Shown here: positions 24,890 through 36,559 of the stretch, one piece after another
Layout: each line of letters starts with the position of its first letter
How positions within the stretch are numbered: position 1 is the stretch's first letter
Assembly (NCBI RefSeq): GCF_019649055.1
Contig: NW_026570263.1
Coordinates: 930,001-994,000 of the forward strand
Reading direction: 5' to 3'
DNA length: 64,000 bases
DNA from: Paramacrobiotus metropolitanus
Taxonomy: Eukaryota; Tardigrada; Eutardigrada; Parachela; Macrobiotidae
Notes under the pieces: generated by a model
The model's input: the letters and a program-made list of their open reading frames with translations, nothing else
Databases searched by the model: none
What the model was told of the DNA's origin: nothing
Translations under genes and position numbers: made by a program

Positions 24890-27800
24890 CTTGCGCCAAT
24901 CATCCCTTGCGCCGCTAACGATGTGAAACACGGAAAATCAAATGCTGCAGCGACGGGATTTCAATTTGCCTGATCGCGACAGGCTATTTATGGGAATATT
25001 ACGGGCCACGGGCTAATGTCCGCTGCGGCTCTGTAGGCTGACTTCTGCGCTAGTTCCATACTGAATACACGGCTCATACACTAAGGATCAAATTAGAATA
25101 TTTTCTTGTTAATTTCATTCGGACAATTTTTATCGTAAATACTAAATACTGCAGCCAACATTTATCATCACTTTATTATCAGTCTGTTGTGGGGCCGGCA
25201 TTCCTGCGCCCGTACAAGCCTTCGTATCATTTCGTAAAGTTCATACTGCTCTTTATTAATTTCATACAAGCTGAAGGAATTAATACGAACAACCGCAATC
25301 AGTCTGGGAATGTCGTTACTCTGTTATCCCTATTGGCAGCGGGGAAACAACAGGCCCAGCCATTGTTTCTAGAGCAAATAGCGCAACGTTGCAGACAATT
25401 AGCAAATGCGGGCATGGGGACCCACACAGCGGCTCGGTGGATGCAATAAAAGGCGGCAAACTGTGTAGAAAATGAGGGACTAGGAAGTGTGAGGAAATAA
25501 AACGATTAGAAGGCAACCGGTCGATGGCGATGGGGTTAACATGGCGGTGCTGCGTCTGCACATACATCAGTGCTAATTGCACTACACCGACTTACATAAA
25601 CACCATCAATGGCCACGGCAGTTGCATGAGCTTGATGAGCGGTCGTAAAAGCGGTAATCAAGTGCGGTACAGGGACGGTTTATTGCGTCTTCCTTGCATT
25701 CTGCGTCGGCCTGCCTGAAGGCTGAATGAGACGCTGTGGTCGTGCAGTGCAGTGTAAACTATGCACAACCGGCTGACCATTGGTCAGTGCTGAGCAGCTG
25801 CGACGGAGAGCGAGAGCCGCTGCGCTGTCTGTATGGCGGGTCGTTAGCTTCAACAGTTGGCCAGAGCGAGAGGCGAGAGGAGGGCGGCTAGCTGGCTTTA
25901 ATCAGCTAATTGCCTAACAAACGATTAGCAGCCTGAGCCAGCGGGCCGCAGTCGCAGCCGGCGCTTACATGAGCCATTAGCGGACAATCGATGAGTACGT
26001 TGTACCGGTGTCGTCGGTCGTCTTATACATACAGCACGACATGTACACGTCATGTCATCGCCGCGTGCATTGCGCTCTTAATTAGCACGACACGAACAGC
26101 CAAACAGGCAGAAATGTCGTCATCGCGCTGACGAATTAGCGAAATAGGTGCAGGTAATTTTAAATAATTGTCGCCAGCCGATTTATCGTGGCGGTTCAGT
26201 CCGTACTTGCGGGAAAAAATTGTACAGATGTTTTGATCGTTTACTGTAGAAACGCTAAAGACCGTCGACTTAACTTAACAGTCGAAACTCGTAAATATAC
26301 ATACGCCGTACGAGTATCAGATTCATGTACCGTGCTTCGCGGTCACTAGCGAAAACAGACACATTAGTAGTTTGCAGTTTCCACAGTGTGTGTAATTCAA
26401 GGAGATGCTTTTAGTCCTGGGTAGACTGAGATAGTTGCAACTTACGTACCGGTGAGCAGAAATTCGATTGAATGAGCGTTGCCCGGCAGGTTAATCCAGC
26501 GCGTAATCCCAAAGAGAAACAACCGCGTCCCGATAAAATGAATAATCCCGTCAAATACAAACAGCTTGAGTTGCACAACAAGCGTGACCAGCACGTGACC
26601 GCGCTCCGACGCCGCTCTGTTGCGCGATCGATGACGCAGGCTGATGGCCGGCTCCAGTAACTTGCGGTCGGGTCGGCTGGCGGATGATGCCACCGCCTGA
26701 CGGGCAGCGGTGGCGGTGCGGTGGATAGTGGCTGCACATAATTACCAGAGTGATGACCATCGATGATCTGCAGATTGATCTAATCCCCGTATGACAACTG
26801 CAGAAGCGAATTACGACGCCGTCAGTTAATTTCCGACGTGCACCAAGCATACTGCACCACGAAATACGAATTATCCAACAACATAATTATGCATTCCACA
26901 CTTTACAAACAAGAAGCAGAGATACGTCGCCCGTGTTAATTGTATGGGAAATCCCGGATGATGCACATGTAAACCACAGCGATATACGAGTATATCAGGC
27001 AAGCGGCTCCGGGGACAATGAGCATGCAGCGTTAATTTGACAATCCCGACACTGATAAGCTAGCCAGAATTCGCAGCGAACTCAAACTCTCCTGACCAGC
27101 ATGCTCATCTGCATGGAGTGTAACTGTGTACTTATACAGTTACAGTATATATGCGAGCTGCAAATGCACGCACTGGTCATATGCATGCAGTGCGGAACAA
27201 GTGTTGTGCAGTTTAAATTCTGGCCAGTGGCAGTTTAAGACTGATCAGCGCTGGCTTTGTCCGCTGACCGTTGGGCAGTGCAGCAGTGCACGGGGCGTAG
27301 CCGTTGCGGCAGCCACACTGGGAATGTGGAATGCTCCTTGATTAACATGCAGTTGGCGCGGATCTGAAGCTGCGCCGCTGATTAACGCTCACCCATCTGG
27401 TCGCTGGCCAGTGTACTGTACCACTGTACCACTGTACATGGCCAACGGAAGCAGCAACTTGTTCCTCGTTGGCACTGCGATGACCGGCGGCCGCGACACA
27501 GACGGGACAATTAACAATACACATATACTGGCAGTTTAAAATTCCACACCGCTCCACTGCCAAATCGCAAAATGCGCTTGCACTGCCGGCGTCCATTGGC
27601 CGCCACTTCCGCCACGCGGCATGCATATATATACTGTCGATATTATATAAAGTACATGCACTTACATATATGCGGCAGATGATCAAGTACCCAGTTTTTC
27701 AATCCACACGGCTTATGCCTGACTACCCGTAGTAAATCAAGAGCTTTGTTGCCAGTTTGACAAGTTAACCAAATCAAACTGCAACGGGGAACGCGCATGT

Positions 27801-28869
27801 ACAGATAATCCTACAAGGAAACCGAAACTGAAACGAAACCTGGCAGCAAGCGAAGAAGCCGTCCTTCTGGTTGCGCAGTGGACACTTGCCGCCTTGACTT
27901 CCCTTGACTGCGGATGGGGATTCTTAATGTTCGTACTGACTGCTCATCCTTGATGATCTTTACTGCGGAATGCCACTAAACTAAACTTAACGGCGACCTG
28001 CTTAACTATGTGAATGTGGATGTGAGTAATGTCAGCGAGGAAATGGTTGTACATGTATCATTCTATCATGTGTGCCGATTCCAATGAACTTCACTTTCCG
28101 TTATATTGTACTACAGTACTCTGTATATATAGCATCATAAGTATAACCGGCAAATGATAATGATTATGATCATGGTTCAACCGCGGTAAATGATAATTGC
28201 CGGGAATAATGATAATGATTATGACCATACTGCACATCACCCTCACACCACCGCTCTGTGCCGGCATATTCATATTCTCCATGTACCATGTACATACTAC
28301 ATAGCAGCAGATTAATGATGATGCCAGTGTCTGGCAAGCCAAAATAATCCTAATGCCATTACTATTAGTAATGGCCGCAACTTCTAGCGCCAAACGGGCG
28401 TCCACGAACATTACTGCATTACACATTATACTGGCACTCCACTTCCACGCAAACGAGCGCTTCTTCCGCCGCAGAAGGAGCAGCGCTGCTAGCCGCTCAC
28501 CGCCAGGAACTGCTGCAGCTGGCCAAACGATCATTAGCGTTATTATTTATCGGCATCGTGTAGCTACACGTGTTATGCTCAGCCGGACACATGTGCCGTG
28601 CTGTATTCGACCGGCTGAGAAATTAATCACCTATGACTCTGTCCTTTTCATTCTGTTAAATGTTAATGTTAATTAACATCCATGTCCCACCACAAAACAA
28701 CTTAAAGCTGCTCACGCTCATTCCATGCGCGACCAACATCGTTAATAAAATGTGTTACAGAGGAACCATTAGCGGAAGGGGTTAAACATCAGCAGAAAGA
28801 AAGAAACAGGCATAAAATACTGCGTCTCGGCGTGAGCAAGTGGAGGAAAGTGGTCGTTAGTTGTGGATG

Positions 28870-31800
28870 TTAGTTGTGGGTGGTGAGGGTGTAGGCCAAG
28901 AGGCTGTTCTCCGTGGTGACGGCCAGCATGCGCCGGCCCGCGGCCTCCCAGGAGAGGATATCCAGGGGCACCCCCTGCAGGCGGATGTCCTGTTTGGGCC
29001 GGCGGGGCTCCACCAGACCCCACACGCCCACCGACCGGCTGGCCTCGTCCCCCACCGCCAACAGGCACCGGCTCCCGTCCTCCCCGCACCCCACCGGCAC
29101 GAAACACCCCCGCAACATCCCCACGCCCACCTACACACATAAAAAGTTTGAATTTTATATTCTGCTATTAATCAGTCATTTTATTTCCATTCCTGTAATT
29201 TAATTTCCATTTTATGCTGGACCATTTTCAATTACTGTAATTTAATTTGATTTTCCAGTTTCTCGTTCCCGTTAATTTATTCTCCAGTAATACAGTTTCA
29301 ATTTAATACAATTATTTCCGATTAATCTGCTATCATTAACTAAAATTCCATTTGCAATCAAATTAATCTGCATTAATTCAAGCAATGACAGGGCTGCCCG
29401 TTGACTCACCTTGCCGCCGTGGATCTCCTGCAGGTCGCCGACAAAGACGCGACTGGTGGCGTTCTCGGCGTCGGCCTGGTAGTGCAGCTCGCCGATGCGG
29501 TGGCGCACGGTGGGATACTTCTTATCCGGCCGGAAGGAGTTGGCCAGCAGTCGCCCCGTCCGCTCATAGGCCAGCCCAAAGTGACTGCCGCCCTGCACCA
29601 GCGTGCTGTAGCGCGCGGCACTCATCCCCGGCTCCTTGCTGTCGTAGAAGCCGCAGCGGTCCAGACTGGAGAAGAGCAGGCCGCCCAGCGGGAAGCCGTG
29701 CCCCGGCCGGCGCTCCACGTGCGCCATCTGGATGATGGGCGCGCGCGAGGCGTGCTCGGTGAGTGTCGTCAGGCGCTGGTTGAGATTGCGCAGGTCGAAG
29801 ACGGAGATGGAGCCGTTCTGCAGCCCGGCGTACAGGTAGCGGCCGTCCTCCGTGTTCCACGCGCAGCACCACACCGGCGCCTCGTCGCGGTACTGGTGCA
29901 CGACGGAGTGGTTGGTCAGGCTGTAGACGGTCAGGCAGTTGTTGGCGCTGGCGATCAGCGCCGTCCCGCCGCTGTTGTTCACCGACATGTCGCGGATCAG
30001 GCCGCACGGGAGGGTGAACAACTCGCTGCGGAAATCGTTGCAGCTGACCAATCGCAGTCCGGAGGAGTCCTGCAAGTGGAGCGGGAATGAAACTAGTCTT
30101 CTAACCATTTCATGCTTCACAATTGCAAATCATTCTACAATTAAAAAATGGTATCGTGTCTTTTCAGATGGATTGGAACGAAATATTCAACTTTTTAAAA
30201 TTATTTTTGCAATAATTTTACTGTAACCTTTAATTTTTAAGTTTAAAATAATTTCACTTCAAAGTGTCTAAAAAAACGGCCCAAAATTAGTTCTAACTTT
30301 CTTTCCTTCGTTCAGTTCGTTGTCTACATAGCAAAATTAATATGTTTTGGGGAAAAAATTAAGTAATAATTGATTTTTTTTATAATTAAAAAATGGTTTC
30401 GTGTCTTTCAGGTAGTTTGCAATGAAAATTTTTTTTTAAATTATTACTGCCATAGTTTTACTAAAGTTTAAATAATTTCAATTCAAAGCGTCTGAAAAAC
30501 TGTCCAAAATCAGTTTTAAATTATTTCTTTCTTTCAATGTCTACACAGCAAACTTAATACGTATTAATTTTGCTGGGAAAAAGGAAAAATAAATTTTAAA
30601 AATGATTAATTTTTGAACTGAGAATTCCGTTGTAAATCTTTCAGAAGAATTTCATTCGAAAGCGCCTAAAAATGGCGAAAAACTGTTGAAAATTTGGTCG
30701 CGCACCTTGAAGGGGCCGGCGGAGGCGGAGGTGAGCTTCTGGGAGACGAGGAGGACGTTGTGGAAGGGGTAGTGGGCCAGGACGCGGGCCGACTTGTGCT
30801 GGCCGTAGTCGACGACCTTCTGCAGCTCGAAGAGGCTGCGCGCACGCGCGGCACTTATGCTGCTGCTCGCGCACTCCGCGGACGCCGGCAGGGCCTCGCC
30901 GGCAGACGACTGCAGACGGCTCTCCGTGACTATGCGCTCCAGGTCGCGCTTCTCGCGCGACAGCCGCTGGATGAGATCCTGCGAGTCCTTCAGACGCAAC
31001 TGGCAGAAGTGGTTCTCGTCCTGCGCCACTTTCCTAAATCAATACGCAACTCTCTCACACTTTTTCCATTTAAATTCAGTCTAATTTCCATGAATATATT
31101 CCTTAGTAAATTAATTTCCATTTTCCATTCAATGAAAAGTTTCAAATAATTTAACGCACAAAATCATTAATTTATTTTAATGCCCCAAAACTACACACAA
31201 TTCACAGGCCATTAATTTGTTTCAACAATATCCATCAATTTCTTAATGGTATCGTGGACAGCCTTTAGTTTGGGACGTTACTTGCAGAGACACGATGGCT
31301 GATTCATACATCGACGCGACCTCAAAGTGTGCTGGCGCCGCCGCTGAACTTGCATGCCGGGAGAAGATAAGAAAATACAAGTCACTTACTGATCGCTGTT
31401 ATTTTGTTCCCTTCGCATGCGAGACTTTTGGCACTTGGTGTGAGACCGGCATTGTTACGTTAAAGGAGATTGGTAAAAAATTGTTCATGAGGACGGGCGA
31501 GAGTCGCTCCACTTGTTTTTTGTTTCAGCGTTTAAGTTTGGAGATTATGCGTGGTAATGCTATGAGTGTATTGTGCACAGTCCCTTCCCATGTTAATTGG
31601 GACAAATTCTTCATTTGATCTGATTTGTTGAGTGAAGCTCGCTTTGTACATATTGAGAAATAAAGTCCACATATTTCTTAATTTATTGTCCTTCAAAATA
31701 AAACAGCCATTACTGAAGAGCCATTCTAAATCGAATTAACTGGCACTGATTTAATTTCTATAAATAAAATTTGTATTAATTTAACAGCTAAATTTAAAAT

Positions 31801-32508
31801 GAGTTAATTTGCATTAAATGCCTGACTCACAGTTGGCTCTTGACGTTGTCGAGATCCTTGCGCAGCTGCAGCAGCAGCCCGTTGTCGGCCACGCGCAGCG
31901 CCGCGGCAGAAGAGCACGCGGACGTCCTTGGACTTGGCGGGCTTCTTGCACTGCGGACAGGTGCGGCGGTCCTTGTCGGCGCCGGCGGCGCCCAGCCACT
32001 TGAGGATGCAGTGCTGGCCGAAGATGTGGCCGCACTCCAGACAGCAGGCGCGGTGCTCCCCCTCCGCCGTCATGGCGTCGAAGCAGATCAGGCAGTCGTC
32101 CGTCTCGTTCTCGTCATCCTCCGCCTCCGCGCTACTGGCCGCCGCCCCCGGGGGCGCCGCGTTGAGGCTGACGGCCAGCTGCAGTTTGGGGCGTTTGCGC
32201 GGGGACTCCGCGCTGTCCACGTCGGGCAAGGGGCGCCCCTGGGGTAGGGGGGCTGCAGGGGCGGGGGCCAGGGAGGCAGTGTTGTCAGGGGTGTCGTCGT
32301 CGTCGGAGAGCTGGATGTCGTCGTTGAACCCGAGGGAAGGGATCTGCAGCTGGGGAGGGGAGGGGTCGGGCGGGGGCTGCGAGGCGGAGAGGGGCAGGCC
32401 CGGCAGGGGGGCGGCGAAGTAGACGGAGCGACTCTGCGAGGATGTCACGCCGGAGGAGGAGCTGCCCGTCGTCACCTGCACGTCCACCTGCACGAACAGG
32501 TCCTCCAT
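28870..32508 (-). CDS. RFWD3: E3 ubiquitin ligase RFWD3 (RING, coiled coil, WD40), with one frame discontinuity
   Basis: Nuclear ligase that, in vertebrates, ubiquitinates RPA and RAD51 in replication-fork and crosslink repair. Exons: 32508-31831, 31033-30706, 30069-29410 and 29130-28870; about 641 aa. Order: acidic Ser/Pro-rich N-terminus with SPRKRPK (nuclear-signal-like, residues 102-108); RING at about 139-187 (CLICFDAM, CLECGHIFGQHC, CPQCKKPAK); coiled coil; WD40 part with RVLAHYPFHNVLLVSQKL, IRDMSVNNSGG, VWCCAWNTEDGRYLYAGLQN and RMLAVTTENSLLAY. The RING frame and the coiled-coil frame differ by one base at about 31900-31908. Splice phases require the second frame (ALRVADNGLLLQLRKDL), and total coding length is one base over a multiple of three. 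This is a sequencing or assembly error or a real lesion. Confidence 0.92.
30140..30620. repeat. Degenerate tandem duplication of about 245 bp inside RFWD3 intron 2
   Basis: The blocks attaaaaaatggt-tcgtgtctt-tcag, gttta/taataatttca-ttcaaag-gtct-aaaaa and gtctaca-agcaaa-ttaat occur in the same order twice. The units start at about 30140 and 30385. A third partial copy of the head may start near 30604. Divergence is considerable, so the duplication is not recent. Confidence 0.75.
31247..31618 (+). mobile_element. 3' fragment of a LINE-type (non-LTR) retrotransposon in RFWD3 intron 1
   Basis: A plus-strand frame of about 123 codons, opposite in sense to its host gene, matches the C-terminal part of reverse transcriptases of many invertebrate LINE-like elements. 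Motifs in order: PLVWDVTCRDTMADSYIDA, AGAAAELACREKIRKYKSL, FVPFACETFGTW, GESRSTCFLFQRLSLEI and RGNAMSVLCTVP, then a natural stop (31616-31618). An AATAAA follows at 31659-31664. The catalytic region is absent, so this is a 5'-truncated copy, as is usual for LINEs. The remaining frame is open throughout, suggesting a fairly young insertion or short exposure. The exact clade cannot be told from the tail alone. Confidence 0.75.
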
Positions 32509-33870
32509 TCTCCTGCCGAATCCACGATACACACCAATCAAGAGGACAACGATCACACCACAGTGGAACAGATTCGTGTTCTAACACGCATCCCATCAAG
32601 TCATGCACGCTATATCTGTACAGACAGACTGCAGTTCTTCGGTTTGATGGAATAACAAGCTACGCAGTACAGTCGCCAGTACTCCGCTTATAATAATGCC
32701 GTCGTGCCAAATGAATTCTCCAGATTGATCACATTTTAGTAGCTCATCGAAAAACAGTATAAACAACAATGTAAAACTAGCTGTACCAGTAGGGACTAGG
32801 GAAGTCTGGTACTCGCTAACTTGCACAATTTGAAAGAGTGAAAATATAACAGCAGCTGCCAACTGACAACCGTCAACGTGCCCAGCATGTCGCTTAGGGG
32901 TCTTCCGGCCCTGTTTGATCGCGTACTCCCTGTGAATACTTTCTGGATCAGTTACAATTACCTTGTTGTTGTTTTTAATTTTAAAATGAAGATATCCTGT
33001 TTCAGTGATTGTTATTGTGGTGTAGGAATGTTGATCAGTTATTTGTTGGCTGAGATGCTCAAAACGCCCTCTTTGACTTCCGCCCCCTGCTGACTGCCTC
33101 GTGCGGCACCGCCACTTGGGCCAGCACAAATCCAACAGAACAAAATTCACATGGATTTGTTACGGCGTCCGGTTGCGCTTATCCTGTTTTTCGATTTTCG
33201 ACATTAAAATGATTAAATCTTCACTTTCAACGATCTTCACCTCAAGTCTTTATTGATGAAGAGTTCCTGTTAAAGTTTTTTATTAAAAAAAAACTTTGGT
33301 CTACTATCCAAGATCCACCCAGCTGTGCATCTGATCAAAAACTGAAGCGTTTAAAATAATATTATAGGTACAGCACATCCAAAATTCAATTCCAAAAAAT
33401 ACAAATTTGATGCAGTGACTACCGGGTAGGTAGTGGTACTGCCATAAAAGTAAGCGCCTACTTGTAATTTTTATTTTCGAAAGCGCACGACCGAACACCG
33501 ATGTTAAAGGGAAAATTGGTGGATAATTATCAAGGTGTGGAACAACTTAAAACAGTACTCTAGCAGGAAAGCTGGTAAAACGCTGTGGCCATCGTTAAAG
33601 AATATTCGTTACAGTAAGCAAATAGAAGTTGATTTATTCGGCGGTAGAAATGCAGCACATGTAGATATTATGTACGTACACAGTACGTACATAAGCCGGC
33701 CCCAATCTCCATTAGTCGGAGTGAGACCAGTATTGAATGGCTGTTGGCTGACAATCAGACTGCCCAGTAAACCATAAATCAAACAGCGAGCATAGCGACG
33801 GGGAAGCAGCGTTAATTAAAAGAGAATAAAAGCAGTGCGTAGGAGAACGCTGACGCTATCCATCCAGGGA
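32509..33870. other. Spacer between RFWD3 and the dehydrogenase gene
   Basis: Both neighbours are on the minus strand. The stretch should hold the RFWD3 promoter and the 3' UTR of the dehydrogenase gene. No other gene was recognised. Confidence 0.55.
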
Positions 33871-35612
33871 TCATTTGCTGTTCATTCCGGGGATGTACTT
33901 GCGTATCTTGATGTGCAGGGCGTGCTTCCAGTGGCCGTAGGTGCGCGTCCGCACGCCCAACTGCAACACACATTATGAAGAGCTAACACAACAAGGACAA
34001 TTCGCAATAATGCGCTTGGTTACTTGCCTGCGCGATGCAGCTGGGGACGAAGATCTCGGGCTTGACGCACCAGAAGCCCTCCTTCTCGTCCTCCTGCACC
34101 ATCTTCGTCTGCACCGCGCCCGGCATCACGCACTGCACCACGATGCCGCGCTCCTTGTACTCCTCGTGCAGCGCGCAGGCGAAGAACTGGTCGAACGCTG
34201 TCAAGGAGGTGGAATGAGCAGGCTGCTTATATTAATGTCAGAGCGGTTACTGTGGCGGCTACAGATACCTTTGGTGGCGGAGTAGACGGCCGATTTCGGC
34301 GTCGGCACATCACCGCGACTGCAAAACAACGAACCATGAGTCCAGACAGGGTATGTGTACTTACTGTTTTGTACAAAGCAGATATTATTACTGACACTGA
34401 GGAGAGGAAGACGACGATGCCGCGGCCACGCGTCAACATACCCGGCAGGATGAGACGCGTCATCTGTCGGAGGAAAGCAAGGAGAATAATTACACCGGCT
34501 ATGCAATGAGCATGTATCTGTCTGTGCATGAGCAGAACAACACGTGGACTGACTGACCATGACGTAGGCGGTGGTGTTGGTGTTGATGAGATCCAAGCAG
34601 CCCTGCAAAGAGAAATCCTTCATAATCGTTTGCAGTCAGTAAGAGACTGCATTCACTGACTAACCTGGCTGTCGGGCGGGTTCTCCAGGAACGGCGCATC
34701 GTCGCCGCCCTGGCCCACGTTGTTCACTGCAACAACACCACAACCACTCAAACAATATCGCTACATAAACTGAAACATACCAATCAGTAAATAACACAAA
34801 TATACAAGAGTTCAATAATATGATGCCGCTATATGAGAAAGTAACTAAAGGCTATGGAAATGTAACTTGCACAGAGTCGCACTGCTGCTGCTGCTTGTGT
34901 TATAGTGTACACTGGCACTGACCGAGAATGGCGATCTTGAGGGCCGTCAGCTGCTGCTGGATGTCGGTGTAGACGGCCAGATTCGTCGTGCTCAGATCGG
35001 CCACGATCACCTTCGTCTTCACGCGGTGCGTCAACTCTGCCAATCAGCCAACACACAACATGCAGCACTTTATCAGCTGGAAGACAAATTCAGCTAACAA
35101 AATGATGGACATTTGATTGCGACTAACCGACGTCGCGGGCGGCCACCTGCAGTTTCTCCTCGTTGCGCCCGATGAGGACCACGTTGAGACCGCGACGCGC
35201 CAACTACAACCACGATCCTTCAAGCAGACAATCCCCCAAAATAAAATGAACCGTGGATGCCTACCTCCAGACAGAAGACCTTCCCGATGCCCGCGTTGGC
35301 CCCCGTCACCACTGCAACACAGCCAATACAGTGAATACACTTGCGTCAGCCCCTTTTCCCCTGGACGAGCCCCTCACCTGCCCATTCCCCGTATTCGCGG
35401 ACGTTGATGCCCAGCGCCAGCGGGGCCGCCAGACAGTAGCTAGTGATGCCCTTGGCCAGCTGGTAGGCCGCCGTCACCCCCACCACCCCCGCCGACAGCG
35501 CCCCCAGGGCTGCCAGGTAGGGCCGGCTCTGCCGCAGCACCGCGTCCTCCTCCACCCACGCGTTCACCCGCGCAGACACCTTCCCCAACGAGCTCCACAC
35601 CGCCGACGTCAT
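33871..35612 (-). CDS. Short-chain dehydrogenase/reductase of the HSD17B12/HSDL1 group
   Basis: Ten coding exons (35612-35378, 35311-35265, 35203-35128, 35036-34923, 34726-34665, 34602-34558, 34463-34396, 34318-34269, 34197-34028, 33960-33871), all phases consistent, 318 aa. An N-terminal hydrophobic region (LAALGALSAGVVGVTAAYQL) suggests ER-membrane anchoring. Rossmann motifs follow: VVTGANAGIGK, LNVVLIGRNEEKLQ, ILVNNVG, and the active-site SS plus YSATK. Tyr and Lys are present, so unlike vertebrate HSDL1 (Phe in place of Tyr) it may be active. Overall similarity is to HSDL1/HSD17B12, the latter being the 3-ketoacyl-CoA reductase of fatty-acid elongation. The intron at 34027 uses a GC donor (CAG|GCAAGT). 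A cgtgacag acceptor just before the ATG suggests a 5' UTR intron. Confidence 0.9.
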
Positions 35613-36559
35613 GCTGCCCGACAACTGTCACGAATCACGATGCACAGAAGACCAAGAGATCCACACAGCCCAAACTGCCTCACACTCCCAAATTTAATGC
35701 TTTCACGGAGTTTCACCAACAATCATCAAATAGTCGCAGTGTGCAATATCGTCACAATCAAAGCATGCATTCAATGTGCAACTTGGTTTGAACAAGAATT
35801 GAACCGGGAAACTGGAAAGAGGAGAAAACCGTAATGAGAGCCGAGTCGCTGTCGCACAGCAGAAACACAGATAGACACACACAGCGAGAAGAGAGCAAGG
35901 AAATTGGAAATTTCCCAAAAGTGAAAAAGACTGACATGAAAAAGAGCCAAAGCAGGCGCTCGGCTCGACTCGCCACTCCTGTCAACCAACCAACCGCCCT
36001 ACAGCCCAACTACCAATTCAAACTCCAAACAAGGCGGTAAAGCGCTAAATCAAGAGTCGGGACGTTTTGTCTTCTACCACGAATTGCGATTTGCGATTAA
36101 TACTCGTACCTGTCGACACTTACAGCGTTGAGCGTTCTATTAGTCAAATTAGAGAAGTACAGTACATTATTAATTATGCACAGTGTGCAGCACAGCAGTA
36201 GTATAGTTTTATTATGTACAGTGTCCTTTACCTACTTGTTTATACTGTTGTGAAAGCTGCATGTTAAGTGTACAGTATATGTGGTAATTTTTCAAATTAT
36301 TATAGTATTTTTCAAATTATTATAGTATCATAGTTGCTACGGAATCCCAGAACAATAAATACACTCCAAAATTAACATGCAATTGTTCAAGGTCTGTGTA
36401 GTGCAGCAGAATAGTTCATACCGGCAAGGGTAACGGTAGCTAGCCGGCAGTAGTAGTTATAGCCGTAGTAGCGGCGGCCGTTCGTTAACGTTGTGGCAGC
36501 TAGCCCTCTCCCGACGAGCCCTATCTGATCGGTATCCGTACTGTGTGCGTGTGCTGGGA
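35613..36559. promoter_or_regulatory. Divergent upstream region of the dehydrogenase (-) and FABP-like (+) genes
   Basis: About 950 bases between two outward-facing genes. It contains a 20-bp tandem duplication at 36287-36326. No separate gene was recognised. Confidence 0.45.
36287..36326. repeat. Two tandem copies of a 20-bp AT-rich unit
   Basis: The unit atttttcaaattattatagt is repeated exactly head to tail about 230 bp upstream of the FABP-like start. Confidence 0.9.

Larger units (their letters stand above)
19893..28869. other. 9-kb gene desert downstream of Dfd
   Basis: After the Dfd 3' UTR no coding gene was supported up to RFWD3. It holds a TA microsatellite (22960-23028), AAAGGTCAC sites at 20747 and 22906, a perfect hairpin at 24861-24889, and a 21-bp TAAT-rich direct repeat at 28153-28173 and 28208-28228. 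Homeodomain-type CATTAG/CTAATG words recur. I looked for the miR-10 mature sequence expected near Hox4 and did not find it. Confidence 0.55.

Noticed and set aside
29401-30090. Plus-strand frame of 229 codons over RFWD3 exon 3
   Set aside because: Antisense shadow; the minus frame matches RFWD3 WD40 repeats and splices correctly.
31295-31618. The intronic plus-strand frame as a host gene
   Set aside because: Its residues match the C-terminal end of LINE-type reverse transcriptases, with no start region or promoter of its own.
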